DNA of 64,000 nt, taken from assembly GCF_965363235.1 (NCBI RefSeq), contig NC_134840.1, positions 95,740,416 through 95,804,415 of the forward strand, read 5' to 3'. Positions 46,001 through 56,585 of this stretch are shown here, piece after piece. The number at the start of each line of letters is the position of its first letter. The stretch's first letter is position 1. A program made the position numbers and the translations under genes. Source of the DNA: Mytilus galloprovincialis (Eukaryota > Mollusca > Bivalvia > Mytilida > Mytilidae). The notes beneath the pieces are model-generated. The model saw nothing but the letters and a program-made list of their open reading frames with translations. It searched no databases and had not been told where the DNA came from.

Positions 46001-46643
46001 CAAACAAAGAAAGATGCTTCCAAGGGTTGTTCGATCGGATGCAGGAACAGAAAACGTCATAATGAGGGATTTACAAAGATCGTTGCGACATAATCAAAAC
46101 GATGAAATGTCGGGACAAAATTCTTTTCTCGTCGGCAGATCTGTTGCAAATCAAAGAATAGAAAGGCTTTGGGGTACACTAAAAACGAGTTTCACTCAGT
46201 TTTGGAGAAACCGTTTCCAGGATTTCCAAGACACTGGACTTCTTAATGTATCGTGTCCAGTACATAAAGAATGTGTTCGATTTTGTTTCCTCTCCGTTAT
46301 CCAACATCAATTGGACATGTTTGCTGAGAACTGGAACTCACATAGAATAAGAAGACAACGTGCTGAAGTTGTAACACCCAGTGGTATTCCAAATATGTTA
46401 TACTATCAGCCAGAGATCTTTGGTGGAAGAGACTGTTCATTTCCTTTACCATGTAACTTACAAACAATTGACAATCTCATAGAGGAATATACAGAGAACT
46501 TTCCAGAGCATGGCTGTAGCAATGAATTTATTAACATTGTCGAGTTGCTTACTGGGAACAGACGAGATCAGTTTCCCATCATCACATCATACGATGACGC
46601 AGAGCTATTGTTTCGGACATTGATTGCTGCCTTACCGAATTGA
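42081..46643 (+). CDS. Integrase-like (DDE) protein B, spliced, 421 aa (arm 1 copy)
   Basis: The coding exons are 42081-42104 (MESSNILK, in the exon 42041-42104 between …TATTTCAG and AAG|GTAATG) and 45402-46643 (acceptor …ATGTTTCAG, 413 codons plus stop). The intron is phase 0 and 3.3 kb, inflated by the insertion at 42869-44791. Domain order: HTH-like segment (LQICGFLLFVHG … LKRLKRRLNIRRR), a second helical segment (NGLSNVGYRYMWRTLN), then the catalytic core NYLIHVDGYD, RSDAGTEN and NQRIERLW, with putative D162, D221 and E262. The end carries RIRRQRAEVVTPSGIPNMLY. Length and splice position match integrase A (420 aa), arguing that both models are right. Expected role: cutting and joining of the element ends in the nucleus. 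The frame is intact. A host-domesticated integrase is an alternative reading. Confidence 0.78.
42869..44791. mobile_element. Dimeric AGGTCTTTCAAC element inserted in arm 1 only
   Basis: The equivalent site in arm 2 is empty, and TAATT flanks the insert (42864-42868 and 44792-44796). It holds two tandem ~920-bp units. Each has an (ATT)n tract, GCCAACTTTTTTTTCCTTCG, TCGCAACCGTA, a cluster of AGGTCA motifs and the end GTTGAAAGACCTTCAATTG with a hairpin CAATTGTTC…GAACAATTG. The start AGGTCTTTCAAC is the inverse of GTTGAAAGACCT near the end. Non-coding; the open frames over the T-rich tract are spurious. Confidence 0.85.
42969..43008. repeat. (ATT)n microsatellite, first unit
   Basis: ATT trinucleotide tract at the head of the first unit of the dimeric insert; a second tract is at 43882-43912. 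Confidence 0.9.
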
Positions 46644-47085
46644 ACATTTGCTATACATTTTTTATACAATAATGATTTTGCATAAACATTTTTTTAGAAA
46701 TTAATTATATATATAATATAAGTAGGTTTGATATTTGGTTTTACCATACAAGAATTAAATCAAACAAAATTACTAGGAGTTACTATATACTGTTTCTTGG
46801 TCTAGATTTTTTGTTGTTGATTATGGTAAATATAAAAGAAAATACTCTCTACGCCTAGTGCAGCATGATACGATCACATTTATCAAGGGAACAAACAGTA
46901 GGGCAAGTGTTGACACAAAGCTCATGCCTGATTTGTAACGCCTGGTCTCGGCACAAAAAAGTTTGCCAATGGGATATGATATTCCTATGTTGATCGCATT
47001 CGTTTGAATGGTTTTGTTTCTACTTTCTTGTACTCAAGGATCTAGTTTAATGACAAACTTTTTGCGCCAATACTTTAGGATATGA
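46644..47085. other. 3' flank of integrase B
   Basis: AT-rich, with the mirror at 57935-58374. No polyadenylation signal stands out. Confidence 0.4.
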
Positions 47086-47910
47086 AACAAAAGACTATTA
47101 AGAGGCTGTATCGCTCACATCAACCGTGGCTACATAAGCCAGCCCAATTTAGACCCCGATATAATAGGTATGTTCCCCGTTATTGCCCATCAAGGATGGA
47201 TATAGCACTGCTTGAAAAGTGTTCATACAAAAACAAATGTTATCAAGTTTGGTCTCAGTAGTTTTGTTTAAGATCTTTGATCCCCCTGGCCCTCAGCTCA
47301 GGGTCCAATGTTAAACTATGTTGTTAGTAATTCCTGCAATCTTGGGTTATAGTCTTGAACCTACCAGGCATAGTTTGCCTGTGCATTTTAAAAGATCATT
47401 GTGACCAAGTTTCATTGTAATTTGCACTGTACTTTTAGAAAATATCTTTCAATAAATTTCGCCATATGGTATAATCTCAACTACGTTCGTCACTGGCAAT
47501 CAAGTTGGATTGTACCCTGTCCTGCCGAACACAATTTTGCTAGAAGGCCATCCAATGATAAGTTTTGCTTCAATTTGTTTAGTAGTTTCTAAGTAGAAGA
47601 TCTTTCTATGCATTTCCAAATAAGATGCACTTACACTACGTTTTCCGCGGGCGGCCATCTACGATTGGAGACATACCTGACAGATATATTTATTGTAAGG
47701 ATTTACTAGTAGTTTGTTTGCAATTAGTTCTATAAATTCTGTGTAAAAATGTGCTCCGTTGAGCGTAGCAAGTAACGACCGTATAAAGGGTACATTCGGG
47801 TAAGTGTTGACACAAAGTAAATGTAGACATATTAAATTGCTAGACTCCATCCAATTCAATCGCCCCGAAAGGGCCAATCACATCTCTAGACCCGATTTGG
47901 GCCTCTTGTT
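47086..47910. repeat. Dispersed 'AAGAGGC' repeat in arm 1
   Basis: Starts GACTATTAAGAGGCTGTATC and ends CCCGATTTGGGCCTCTTG. It contains CCTGCCGAACACAATTTTGC, a phrase echoed at 50578 and 53118 in the spacer. Mirror copy 57115-57930. No credible coding frame. Confidence 0.55.
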
Positions 47911-48469
47911 TGTTGGAAACGATAAACAAAAAACTTAAAAAATTAAGTAAAACACAATGTATGAAATCTACAAAATAAAAATATAAATCTATAAAGTATA
48001 CACATGTCGAACAACATTTTTCGTTTCATCAAGTTGAAGCATTTTCAGTCTAGATCCTTTTTGGTACTCTTCTTTTTCAAAACCGCCAACAAATTACATA
48101 ATCCATTAAAATACCTTCATATGATTTCTGTTCCAAACATCTTCATCAAAATCGGACAAAAAAAAATTGATTTCCAATTTGTTCTTGGTTCACCCCTTTT
48201 GGCCTTGTGTTTCTCAAAAACGGTAAATTCAACATCAAATATTTAAAACTATTTCCTACAGGGTCCAATGTGAAATCGTTGTTCCCCTCGGAGGCCTTGG
48301 ATCAAACCAAAACCGGCCGGAAACAATTTGCAAAGGGAACTAGGTTTTGTTCCAATTGGTTGTTTTGAGCAACTGTTTAACTATGTTCCCGCTATGCCAG
48401 ATCGTTTAAAAAGAATCAATACAAGAACCAATGTAAACAAGTTTGGTTCCAATTGACCTATAATTGTTA
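47911..48469. other. Arm 1 sequence with no recognised gene
   Basis: The 80-codon open frame at 48004-48246 is the same in arm 2, but that follows from the duplication and is not evidence of coding. Text such as GGGTCCAATGTG and AAACAATTTGCAAAGGGAAC belongs to a dispersed repeat. Confidence 0.4.
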
Positions 48470-48545
48470 ATGTTTGTGTCATTTTGGTCTTTTGTGGATA
48501 GTTGTCTCATTGGCAATCATACCACATCTTCTTTTTTATAAGTAA
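48470..48545 (+). repeat. Dispersed repeat fragment, subfamily B
   Basis: TTGGTCTTTTGTGGATAG and TTGGCAATCATACCACATC. Mirror copy at 56505-56575. Confidence 0.75.
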
Positions 48546-48597
48546 GTTCAGAGAAGATATTTGAATGCATTTCATACAAGTGTGGCAGTTAGTAGAT

Positions 48598-48802
48598 AGA
48601 TATAGGAAGATGTGGTGTGAGTGCCAATGAGACAACTCTCCATCCAAATAACAATTTAAAAATTAAACCATTATAGGTTAAAGTACGGCCTTCAACACGG
48701 AGCCTTGGCTCACACCGAACAACAAGCTATAAAGGGCCCCAAAATTACTAGTGTAAAACCATTCAAACGGGAAAACCAACGGTCTAATCTATATAAACAA
48801 AA
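48598..48802 (-). repeat. Dispersed repeat, subfamily A (minus), cut at the arm border
   Basis: The arm 1 copy stops at ATATAAACAAAA, whereas the arm 2 copy continues ACGAGAAACACG as in other family members. Confidence 0.82.
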
Positions 48803-49019
48803 TTTATTATGTCATCATTATTTCCCTTGTTTAAAACTATAAATTTCATATTTCTTTATTTGATGATTTAGATGAAGCTTATTCGCTATATATTTGTTAA
48901 ATAGCATAGCTTTTGCTATTTGAATACATTGGTAAAGGATATCTATTTATATTGTAAAGTTTAATATTTGCACCGTCGCAAAACCTTTGAGAAACTTATA
49001 TATTTTATAGAACTCGTTA
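48803..49019. other. Start of the element 2 spacer
   Basis: AT-rich; nothing recognised. Confidence 0.35.
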
Positions 49020-49745
49020 ACCGGATTTTAGGGACAAAAATGTCGGTTATTGATTGGGGATGTACGGCGACCGGGCGGGCGGCAATCAAATGTTGTCCGT
49101 GCATTAACTCATGAACCGTTCAACCAAAGCTTTTAAAATACTAATAACTAAATGAAGGTCAAGTTCAATAATGGCGAATTTGACTTTTACCGTTCAGGAG
49201 TTATGGTTCTTAAATGATGGAAAAATGGAGTTTCCAGTCGTGTCCGTGCATTAACTCATGAACAGTTCAACCAAAGCTTTTAAAATTTTAAAATGTTGTT
49301 ACTGACAACTAAATGAAGGTCAAGTTCAATAATGGCGATTTTGACTTTTACTGTTCAGGAGTTATGGTTCTTGAAAAATAGAATATTGAAGTTTCCAGTC
49401 GTGTCCATGCATTTACACATGAACTGTTCTACCAAATCTTCCCAAATTTTAATATGTTATTATTGATGACAAAATGAAGGTCAAGTTCAATAATGACGAT
49501 TTTGACTTTTACCGTTTAGGAGTTATGGTTCTTGAAAGAATGTGAAATGGCATTTCCATTCAAGTGGTTGCATCTAAGCTTTTCAAATTTTAATATGTTG
49601 ATACTGATGACAAAGTGGAGGTCAAATTTGATACTGACAATTTTCACTTTCACCGTCCAGCAGTTATGGTTCTTGTGATATTGGCAGGACAAAAATAAAT
49701 GATAATAAATCCGGTTTGCTGTCGTTGTGACAGCCAGCCTCTTGT
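49020..49745. repeat. ~155-bp degenerate tandem repeat, four units
   Basis: Landmark AAGGTCAAGTTCAATAATGG recurs near 49155, 49316 and, with changes, 49477 and 49620, each followed by GACTTTTACCGTTCAGGAGT and TATGGTTCTT. It starts AACCGGATTTTAGGGAC and ends AAATCCGGTTTGCTG, so the outer ends are inverted and this is probably one non-autonomous element. Confidence 0.8.
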
Positions 49746-50082
49746 TTTAGATTATTATCTTGAATTCTCTAAGGATTGATATTCAGTCCAACCAAGGAAC
49801 GCCAAGCTCTCAAAACAGAATTTAGGATAGTGCATTTGATACGTGCCTCCATAGTACATTAGTGCATTTGCTACATGCTTTCTAAGTACGAGTTTGAAGA
49901 TATTGAATGCTCCATTTCTGATTACCTTTGGCATGTGATAATAAAAGTTGTACTTTGTTAATTAAATTATATATTGTTTTCAGTTTTTGGTTTTCATTCA
50001 CTTAGATATATTTTAGCGCATCACATTTGGCATCAGTCATTTCTATTACATCAGTTTACAAACTAGAACTAGTATCTCAATT
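49746..50082. other. Spacer DNA, nothing recognised
   Basis: AT-rich, with repeated ATTAGTGCATTTGCTACATG-like text at 49830-49880. Confidence 0.35.
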
Positions 50083-50490
50083 GTTTGTAAAACAATTGAA
50101 AGGTCTTTCCTGTTAAAGTGATGTTTTCGTAATGTACTTTGTACGACCTTTCGTTTGATATACGACAAGCATACCTTCTAAAACTTTTCGCTTATAACAC
50201 TTAATGGTCTCATCCGCCTAATTTTTTTTAGATCGGAAGTATGATATATGTAACATAGAGTATATGAGCTTTCATTTTATATGCGACAACTCCATGTTCT
50301 AGAAAGTTTGATTTTTGCACTTAATAACCCTATTCAACTTATTTTTGGAGGTCGGGAATTTGATATTTCATATGTTCATATCATGACCTTTCATTTGATA
50401 TACAACAACCCTATCTTAAAAGAAAATGTATTGTTTGCACTCAATAACCCCATTGGCCAAGTAATTTCAGAGGAAAAGATTCTTCAATGT
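50083..50490 (-). repeat. Relative of the AGGTCTTTCAAC element (minus)
   Basis: CAATTGTTTGTAAAACAATT followed by GAAAGGTCTTTCC matches, in reverse, the hairpin end of the insert at 42869-44791. It is followed by CTTTCATTTGATATACAACA repeats. Confidence 0.55.
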
Positions 50491-51676
50491 TAAGGTCCTG
50501 TTATGTTTTGATATGTTACATGTATGTTGTCAACAATTTTTGTTTAGATGATGTATGATATGTACTGGAACGGACCTTGACCTGTCGAACACAATTTTCA
50601 AAGGGTACCATTTAAGAGTCGTTGAGACCAAGTATGGTTCTAATTGACCATTTAGTTCCAGAGGGAAACAATTGTGAAAGTTTTACCATAGGTTTAAATG
50701 TTAAACTCTGTTAACAGCTGTTGGTCATCTTGGAAAATATCTTTGAATGTTTCCTATAGGGTCGAATGTTTTAATGTTTCCCTCTTGCGGTAATCTTGGA
50801 TGGTACCATAAACTGCTGACATAATTTAATCAAAGCACCGGAAGCGCTGTAGGCAGTTAACCAAAAACCAAGCCAAACATAATTATAAAAACTGTGGCAA
50901 TGTTGCTTCAATTTTTTTAAAGATTTTTTTAAAATGAACAAACATTAGACAGTCATATATTGTACATTTATGTTCATTTAATGAATTAATCATTAAGGCA
51001 AATAATTCATATTTTGTCAAAGTTTTAAAAGCATCGCATATATCAAGTATATTTTTTTCATGGTAATGAGTCTGCAGTGGTACAAGTTTGCAATGATTGT
51101 AGTCCTTCTAGTTGATAGTTAACGTTGGTATAAGTTGACTGTTAGTAGTTCAAGTTGCCTTTAGTAAGAGCTTGTAAAAGTATGAATGGACTTGCTTCCC
51201 TGGAAAGAAAACTGAGTTTGTGTTCAACAGTACAAAAGTTATGAGACACAAATCAGACAAATGTTTACTACTACAAGGATCAAAGGTGAGGTCTGACTAA
51301 CCTGTCCATAGTAAATGTTAATGTCCCCCACCTTCACCCCAAGTTTATGACGTCTGAGTTTGGAATAAAATGGCAGGTAATTATAAAAACAGTTGGTCAA
51401 ACATTCTTGGGCTTGAAAGATATGTTTTCTTTATAATGAGCCATATGAAAATGCAAATTTTTATAGGACCAGTAATAATTCAAATTATAATTAAGGGAAA
51501 TTCTTTAAAACTACTTATTATTTTCCATCAATAAAATTTTACAATTATCAAAAAAAGATATTGTTACATAATGCTGTTATGAATTCTTTCAAACAAAACT
51601 TCAATAATTATTCATTCCTATGGTCACCGACAAATTGGGCAAGATCTAGTACACGTTGGATAGGTCTATCAAAGTG
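50491..51676. other. Spacer DNA with dispersed-repeat scraps
   Basis: Around 50570-50830, phrases like CTGTCGAACACAATTTTC and AAAGGGTACCATT recall the arm repeat at 47086-47910. No gene recognised. Confidence 0.4.
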
Positions 51677-51990
51677 ACATAGATATAGGACGATATGGTG
51701 TGACTGCTAATGAGACAACGCTCCATCCAAATAACAATTTCAAAAAAGTAAATCAGTATAGGTCAATGTACGGCCTTCAACACGGATCCTTGGCTCACAC
51801 CAAACAACAAGCTATAAAGGGCCCCAAAATTACTAGTGTTAAACCATTCAAACGGGAAAACCAACGGTCTAACCTATAAAAAAAACGAGAAACGAGAAAC
51901 ACGTATAAATTACATAAACAAACGGCAACTACTGTACATCAGATTCCTGACTTAGGACAGGTGCAAACATTTGCAGCGGGATTAAACGTT
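51677..51990 (-). repeat. Dispersed mussel-type repeat, subfamily A (minus), near complete
   Basis: GATATAGGACGATATGG … AGGGCCCCAAAATTACTAG … AACCAACGGTCTAA … ACGAGAAACACG … TCAGATTCCTGACTTAGGAC. Extends past the point where the arm 1 copy is cut. Confidence 0.85.
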
Positions 51991-52139
51991 TTAATGGATC
52001 CAAACCTTCTCCCTTTTACAGAAACAATAGCATAACATCACAACATAGAAAGACATGCATATGTGACGCCTATGAGATTGACATTGTATGTCATTCAATC
52101 TTTTTGAAATGACAAACAGGAATGAATATGATTTAGTTT

Positions 52140-52595
52140 AGGAGTTGGTTTTTCAATCTTTTACAAGTTCTCAAAACACACACAAGAGGGGATGGGGTGA
52201 CCCTAGGGACTGCCCTAATATTTCATTTAATGTTTTTGTATCTTGTCCCATACATGCATATATATGGTTTGGGGTGGGGATCTCAATCGTTATCAAGTTT
52301 TCAAACAGGAGGGGTGGGATGATCCTAGTATATTTCATTTGATTTGTTATGTTGTCCAATACATGGATATATATGGTTGAGGAAGTATTATTTGAAACAT
52401 CAGTGACTAGCAGACTTATAATCCAGATGAAATAAAGTGGAAAATTTTGGATATAAATTTCTGTTTCTAAGTTATCAAACAGGAGTTTGTAGGGTGACCC
52501 TAAGGACTCTCCCTATATTTCATTTGATTAGTTCTCAATCATGAATATATATGGTTTAATTTAAAGGTGGGGATCTCGACTGTTTCGACTCGGGG
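52140..52595. repeat. Degenerate tandem repeat, three units
   Basis: Units near 52145, 52280 and 52470 share GGGGATCTC, TCAAACAGGAG, GTGACCCTA, TATTTCATTTGAT and ATATATGGTTT. Period ~130-180 bp with indels. Confidence 0.65.
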
Positions 52596-55154
52596 GCTTA
52601 TAAACAACATAAGGAATCCTAATGTGCTCTACTTCCTATGTGCAACTTCAAAACTTTTGGGAAAATCGATCATTTAAGGTTTTTCTGGTCATATCTTTTG
52701 TAATCCAGAACGAAAAGTATGAAAAAACTATCCTTTAAGTTATAAATAGCAAAGTTACCAGCTAGATAAGAACAATGGCAAGTATTTCAGCATTTATTGG
52801 GTAGAACACAAATCCAGGGTGCTTGCATAAAGCAGCTTAACTGCATAAAAAGGTTACATTCCAAGGACCACCATGATCAATTTTGATCCTTATTGGCCAA
52901 ATACTTTCAGCTATCTTAGATTGTGTATCCCTTTTAAGTTCAAATGTTCAATTAAGATCTGTGGCATGTTGTTAACCATCTTGGATCGGACCCGAACCTT
53001 CTGGATACCCATTTTGACCATGTTTGGTTACAATTTGGCAAGTAGTTTCAAAGACTTTCCTTATGGTCCAATGTTTAACTATGTTCCATGCTGGCAGTAA
53101 TCTTATAGATTGAACCTACCAGACACAATTTTTAAAGGACGCCATCCGTGAATACTTGTGATAGAGTTTGGTTCTAATTGGCATAGGAAGGAACAGATCT
53201 CACAATTCATGCCATACCAATATGCAACCACAAAAACTGTTTGAGGCCATATAAAATGAAGTCCACGATAAAGAGGAAGTGAATGTTTAATTGCTCTCTG
53301 ATTGCACCCAGGGTATGGCATTAATACATAATGAATTGTGCATCAGGATTCAAAGATGGGTAGTTGCTGAGAAAAATGTGATTAATATTCGGTGAAGTCA
53401 TCACTTTATTAATTCCACCCAAACTATGAATTTACCAAGTCAAACTGAACTGCTATTGTTAGCTAATAGCTGTTATTTACCAGTTCTTCATATTTTTGGC
53501 ATTATTTTAGCTGTTCTTAGCATTCCATATAATACCAGTTTGAAAAAACTGTCTAATTTGACCATTTCTTAGCAGTCATGGTACCTTTTAAAGTGTTGTC
53601 AATTGGACAACAGTTATGACAGCAGTTCCATAGCAGTTAGATAGCTGATTGGATTTTAATCTTTGTTATAAAAATGCTTGGACCTGACTTGTGTTTTCAG
53701 CTTGAAAGTAAACCTTCATTTGAATGATCAAATGTGCATTTTTGGCTCCAAACTGTGTGTAAATTCTTGCTAGTGAAAAACTATTTTTGTCAATTATAAA
53801 TTATAATTTAGGCTAAATGGAATGCATTCACAAACCCACAGTACAGTAAGTTGAAGTTACAGTTAGTGTATGTGTATATTCTGACATAAATTTGTAGGGG
53901 AAAACAGAAATCACACAGACAGCCCAAAAAGGGGGGATACTGGTTTATTCAAATAGAATAGTTGATGTTGGCAGGAATGTAATAAACTAATATCATATAC
54001 TTGCAGTGCAAGATGTTATTTGAAAATGAAGATACGACTATTTTAATATGATTTTTTTTAAAAACAAAAATACATCATATTCATTATTCAAGACTTGAAA
54101 AACGGGGAGGGAGTATTAGGTAAACATAGGCTGCAAATAGCCGATTGGTTATGGTTAATATTGACCAAACAATCCATTTTATGAGTTTGACTGTCCCTCT
54201 GGTATCTTTCGTCCCTCTTTTAATGAAGTTGATGTATGTTACTGAAGTTTGTTTCCAAAATTGGAAACATAATTTTGGAAACATGATACAATGTTTTACA
54301 TAATACATAACATTATTATTACGTGTATTATTTTGTTTTTGTTTAAATCCAAAAGAGAAAGAGAATTAATATAGTTTCACCACTGCAACAAGTGTGTTGC
54401 AATATTTCTCCACTGGAGACAGTCAATTTTCAATATTTTAAGTGCTAGGCTTTCTTAGTTTTTTTAAATTTTACTGTGGAGAATGGAGAAATATTGTAAT
54501 ACACGAGTTATTAGTGGTGAAATCTGTTTCTCTGATGTACAGCTTAGAAAATCAACTTAGCACTTTGTATGAATATGCATTATTGATAGCTGTTAGTATA
54601 CCAGTTCTCATGAATATTCAGTGCTGACATCAGTTTTTTTGGGTACATGTATCTCATTTAAAATTTTCGTCACAAAAACCTGCTTATAATTGTGAAGGCT
54701 AAATAAACTGCTATGAAATGCCTATTATGCAAACTAGCCATTGCCTTGAATTTGTCAACTGTGAATGCTAATGAACTGCTGTCATTAGTTAGAACTGTGA
54801 ATGCTAATAAACTGCTGTCCACTTTGACTTGGGTTATCAAAACATTCAAGTATTCATTTTAAAAAGTTGAATATACTTGACTTTATACTTCATCTGGGCA
54901 CTGATTGAGTCAAAATTAACAATGAAACAGATGTTATTAGTATCTGTTATTCTTGTATCTTTCTTTGTAAACGCATTTTGTATGTTCAGTTATGTATTGG
55001 TTTATTAGGACCCAGCTACAAAATGTGGCTGATGCCTTATAGTGATCAGGTCGTCCAGACATAACACAGTGTCCAGGCTGTGCCTCTTTATATAATTGGC
55101 ATTACAGTACTGCAACTGATCTCAAAAGAGACGCTTAGTTAACAGTTTAATGTT
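52596..55154. other. Spacer DNA, no gene recognised
   Basis: About 2.5 kb of AT-rich DNA. 52880-53170 contains the dispersed phrase AACCTACCAGACACAATTTT. 54178-54216 is a repeat scrap shared with 8440-8465. 54700-54820 has two copies of GTGAATGCTAATRAACTGCT. No motif-bearing open frame. Confidence 0.4.
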
Positions 55155-55365
55155 CATTTTTTTTTACATAAATAAGGCCGTTAGTTTTCTCGTTTGAATT
55201 GTTTTACCGGTCTTATCGTGGCCTTTTATAGCTGACTATGCGGTATGGGCTTTGCTCATTGTTGAAGGCCGTACGATGACCTATAGTTGTTAATGTTTGG
55301 GTCATTTTTGTGGATATTTATAGTTGCCTCATTGGCAATCATACCACATCTTCTTTTTTATAATA
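55155..55365 (+). repeat. Dispersed repeat, subfamily B
   Basis: AAGGCCGTTAGTTTTCTCG, GCTGACTATGCGGTATGGGC, GCAATCATACCACATCTTC. Close to 17371-17642. Confidence 0.8.
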
Positions 55366-56154
55366 TAACAGTTCCGGAATAAAACACGGCTGCAAATTGT
55401 TTTAAATGATAGACTAGTATATAGATTTAAATTTCTTTCTGTTCATAAAAAGTTTTGTGGTCACATTTTTGTATTTTAGCACTTTTAATTGGGTATACAC
55501 CTCAATTTACGGTGTTAGTAGTCACCTTTAAATCCCAAAACCAAAATCATTTTGTTATTTATTGACTCTTTTTATTAAAATTTTCGATGCACATATAATC
55601 AAGGATCATTGGACTGATGAAGACATAAATTTAATACCATCCTCGAGTAAAGCTCTCAAACTTAAAGTTGGCAGTTTCTAAGATGGAAATTTAACGCATT
55701 TATTTTTGGAAAACAAGAAAATATATGATTCAAAAGTAATATTTGACGTTTCAGAGGACAAATCATTATTATTGTGATACTGCATGCAAAATTTGTTGGG
55801 CAAATTCCAAAGTTTTGTAAAAAAAAAATAAAAAAAATAAATAAATTAAAACATCATTTAAAGGGAAACCGGTACTACAATATATTACATTTCCCCAACA
55901 TTAGGTTGGCCTTTTGTGTACCCAAGGCAGATGAAGGAAGTCAACTTAGAAACGCCGTGATTGGATGCAAGAGTACAATATATTTTTTTTACTGATCTAT
56001 GAATATTAAACTGCAGTGTGTATATTTACAATAAAGATTTAAAAACCCATTGAAGATTTTCTAGAGAATATTCGAAAAGACTTCCAAAATTTCATAAATT
56101 TGGTGTAAAATGACGGCGGGCATGGATATGCCAGACCTAAATCAGAAACTCGCT
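55366..56154. other. Spacer DNA, nothing recognised
   Basis: AT-rich with an A-run near 55818-55850. No gene recognised. Confidence 0.4.
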
Positions 56155-56442
56155 GCAAATGTTTGCACCTGTCCTAAGTCAGGAATCTGATGTACAGTAG
56201 TTGTCGTTTGTTTATGTAATATATACGTGTTTCTCGTTTTGTTTATATAGATTAGACCGTTGGTTTTCCCGTTTGAATGGTTTTACACTAGTAATTTTGG
56301 GGCCCTTTATAGCTTGTTGTTCGGTGTGAGCCAAGGCTCCGTGTTGAAGGCCGTACTTTAACCTATAATGGTTTAATTTTTAAATTGTTATTTGGATGGA
56401 GAGTTGTCTCATTGGCACTCACACCACATCTTCCTATATCTA
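56155..56442 (+). repeat. Dispersed repeat, subfamily A, full copy spanning the arm 2 border
   Basis: The inverted-arm homology begins at 56238, inside this repeat. The part left of 56238 (TCCTAAGTCAGGAATCTGAT, ACGTGTTTCTCG) is shared with 51677-51990 but missing from arm 1. Confidence 0.85.
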
Positions 56443-56504
56443 TCTACTAACTGCCACACTTGTATGAAATGCATTCAAATATCTTCTCTGAACTTACTTA
56501 TAAA

Positions 56505-56585
56505 AAAGAAGATGTGGTATGATTGCCAATGAGACAACTATCCACAAAAGACCAAAATGACACAAACATTAACAATTATAGGTCA
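56505..56585 (-). repeat. Dispersed repeat fragment, subfamily B (minus)
   Basis: Mirror of 48470-48545. Confidence 0.75.

Larger units (their letters stand above)
40851..48802 (+). repeat. Arm 1 of the element 2 inverted repeat
   Basis: Matches 56238-62244 inverted, near-identical apart from a 1.9-kb insertion (42869-44791) and small indels, one of ~22 bp near 47750. Homology ends at 48802, inside a family A repeat (at ATATAAACAAAA). Confidence 0.93.

Noticed and set aside
48004-48246. 80-codon frame conserved exactly at 56793-57035
   Set aside because: Identity is explained by the inverted duplication of the whole arm; no motif and no other homologue in the window.
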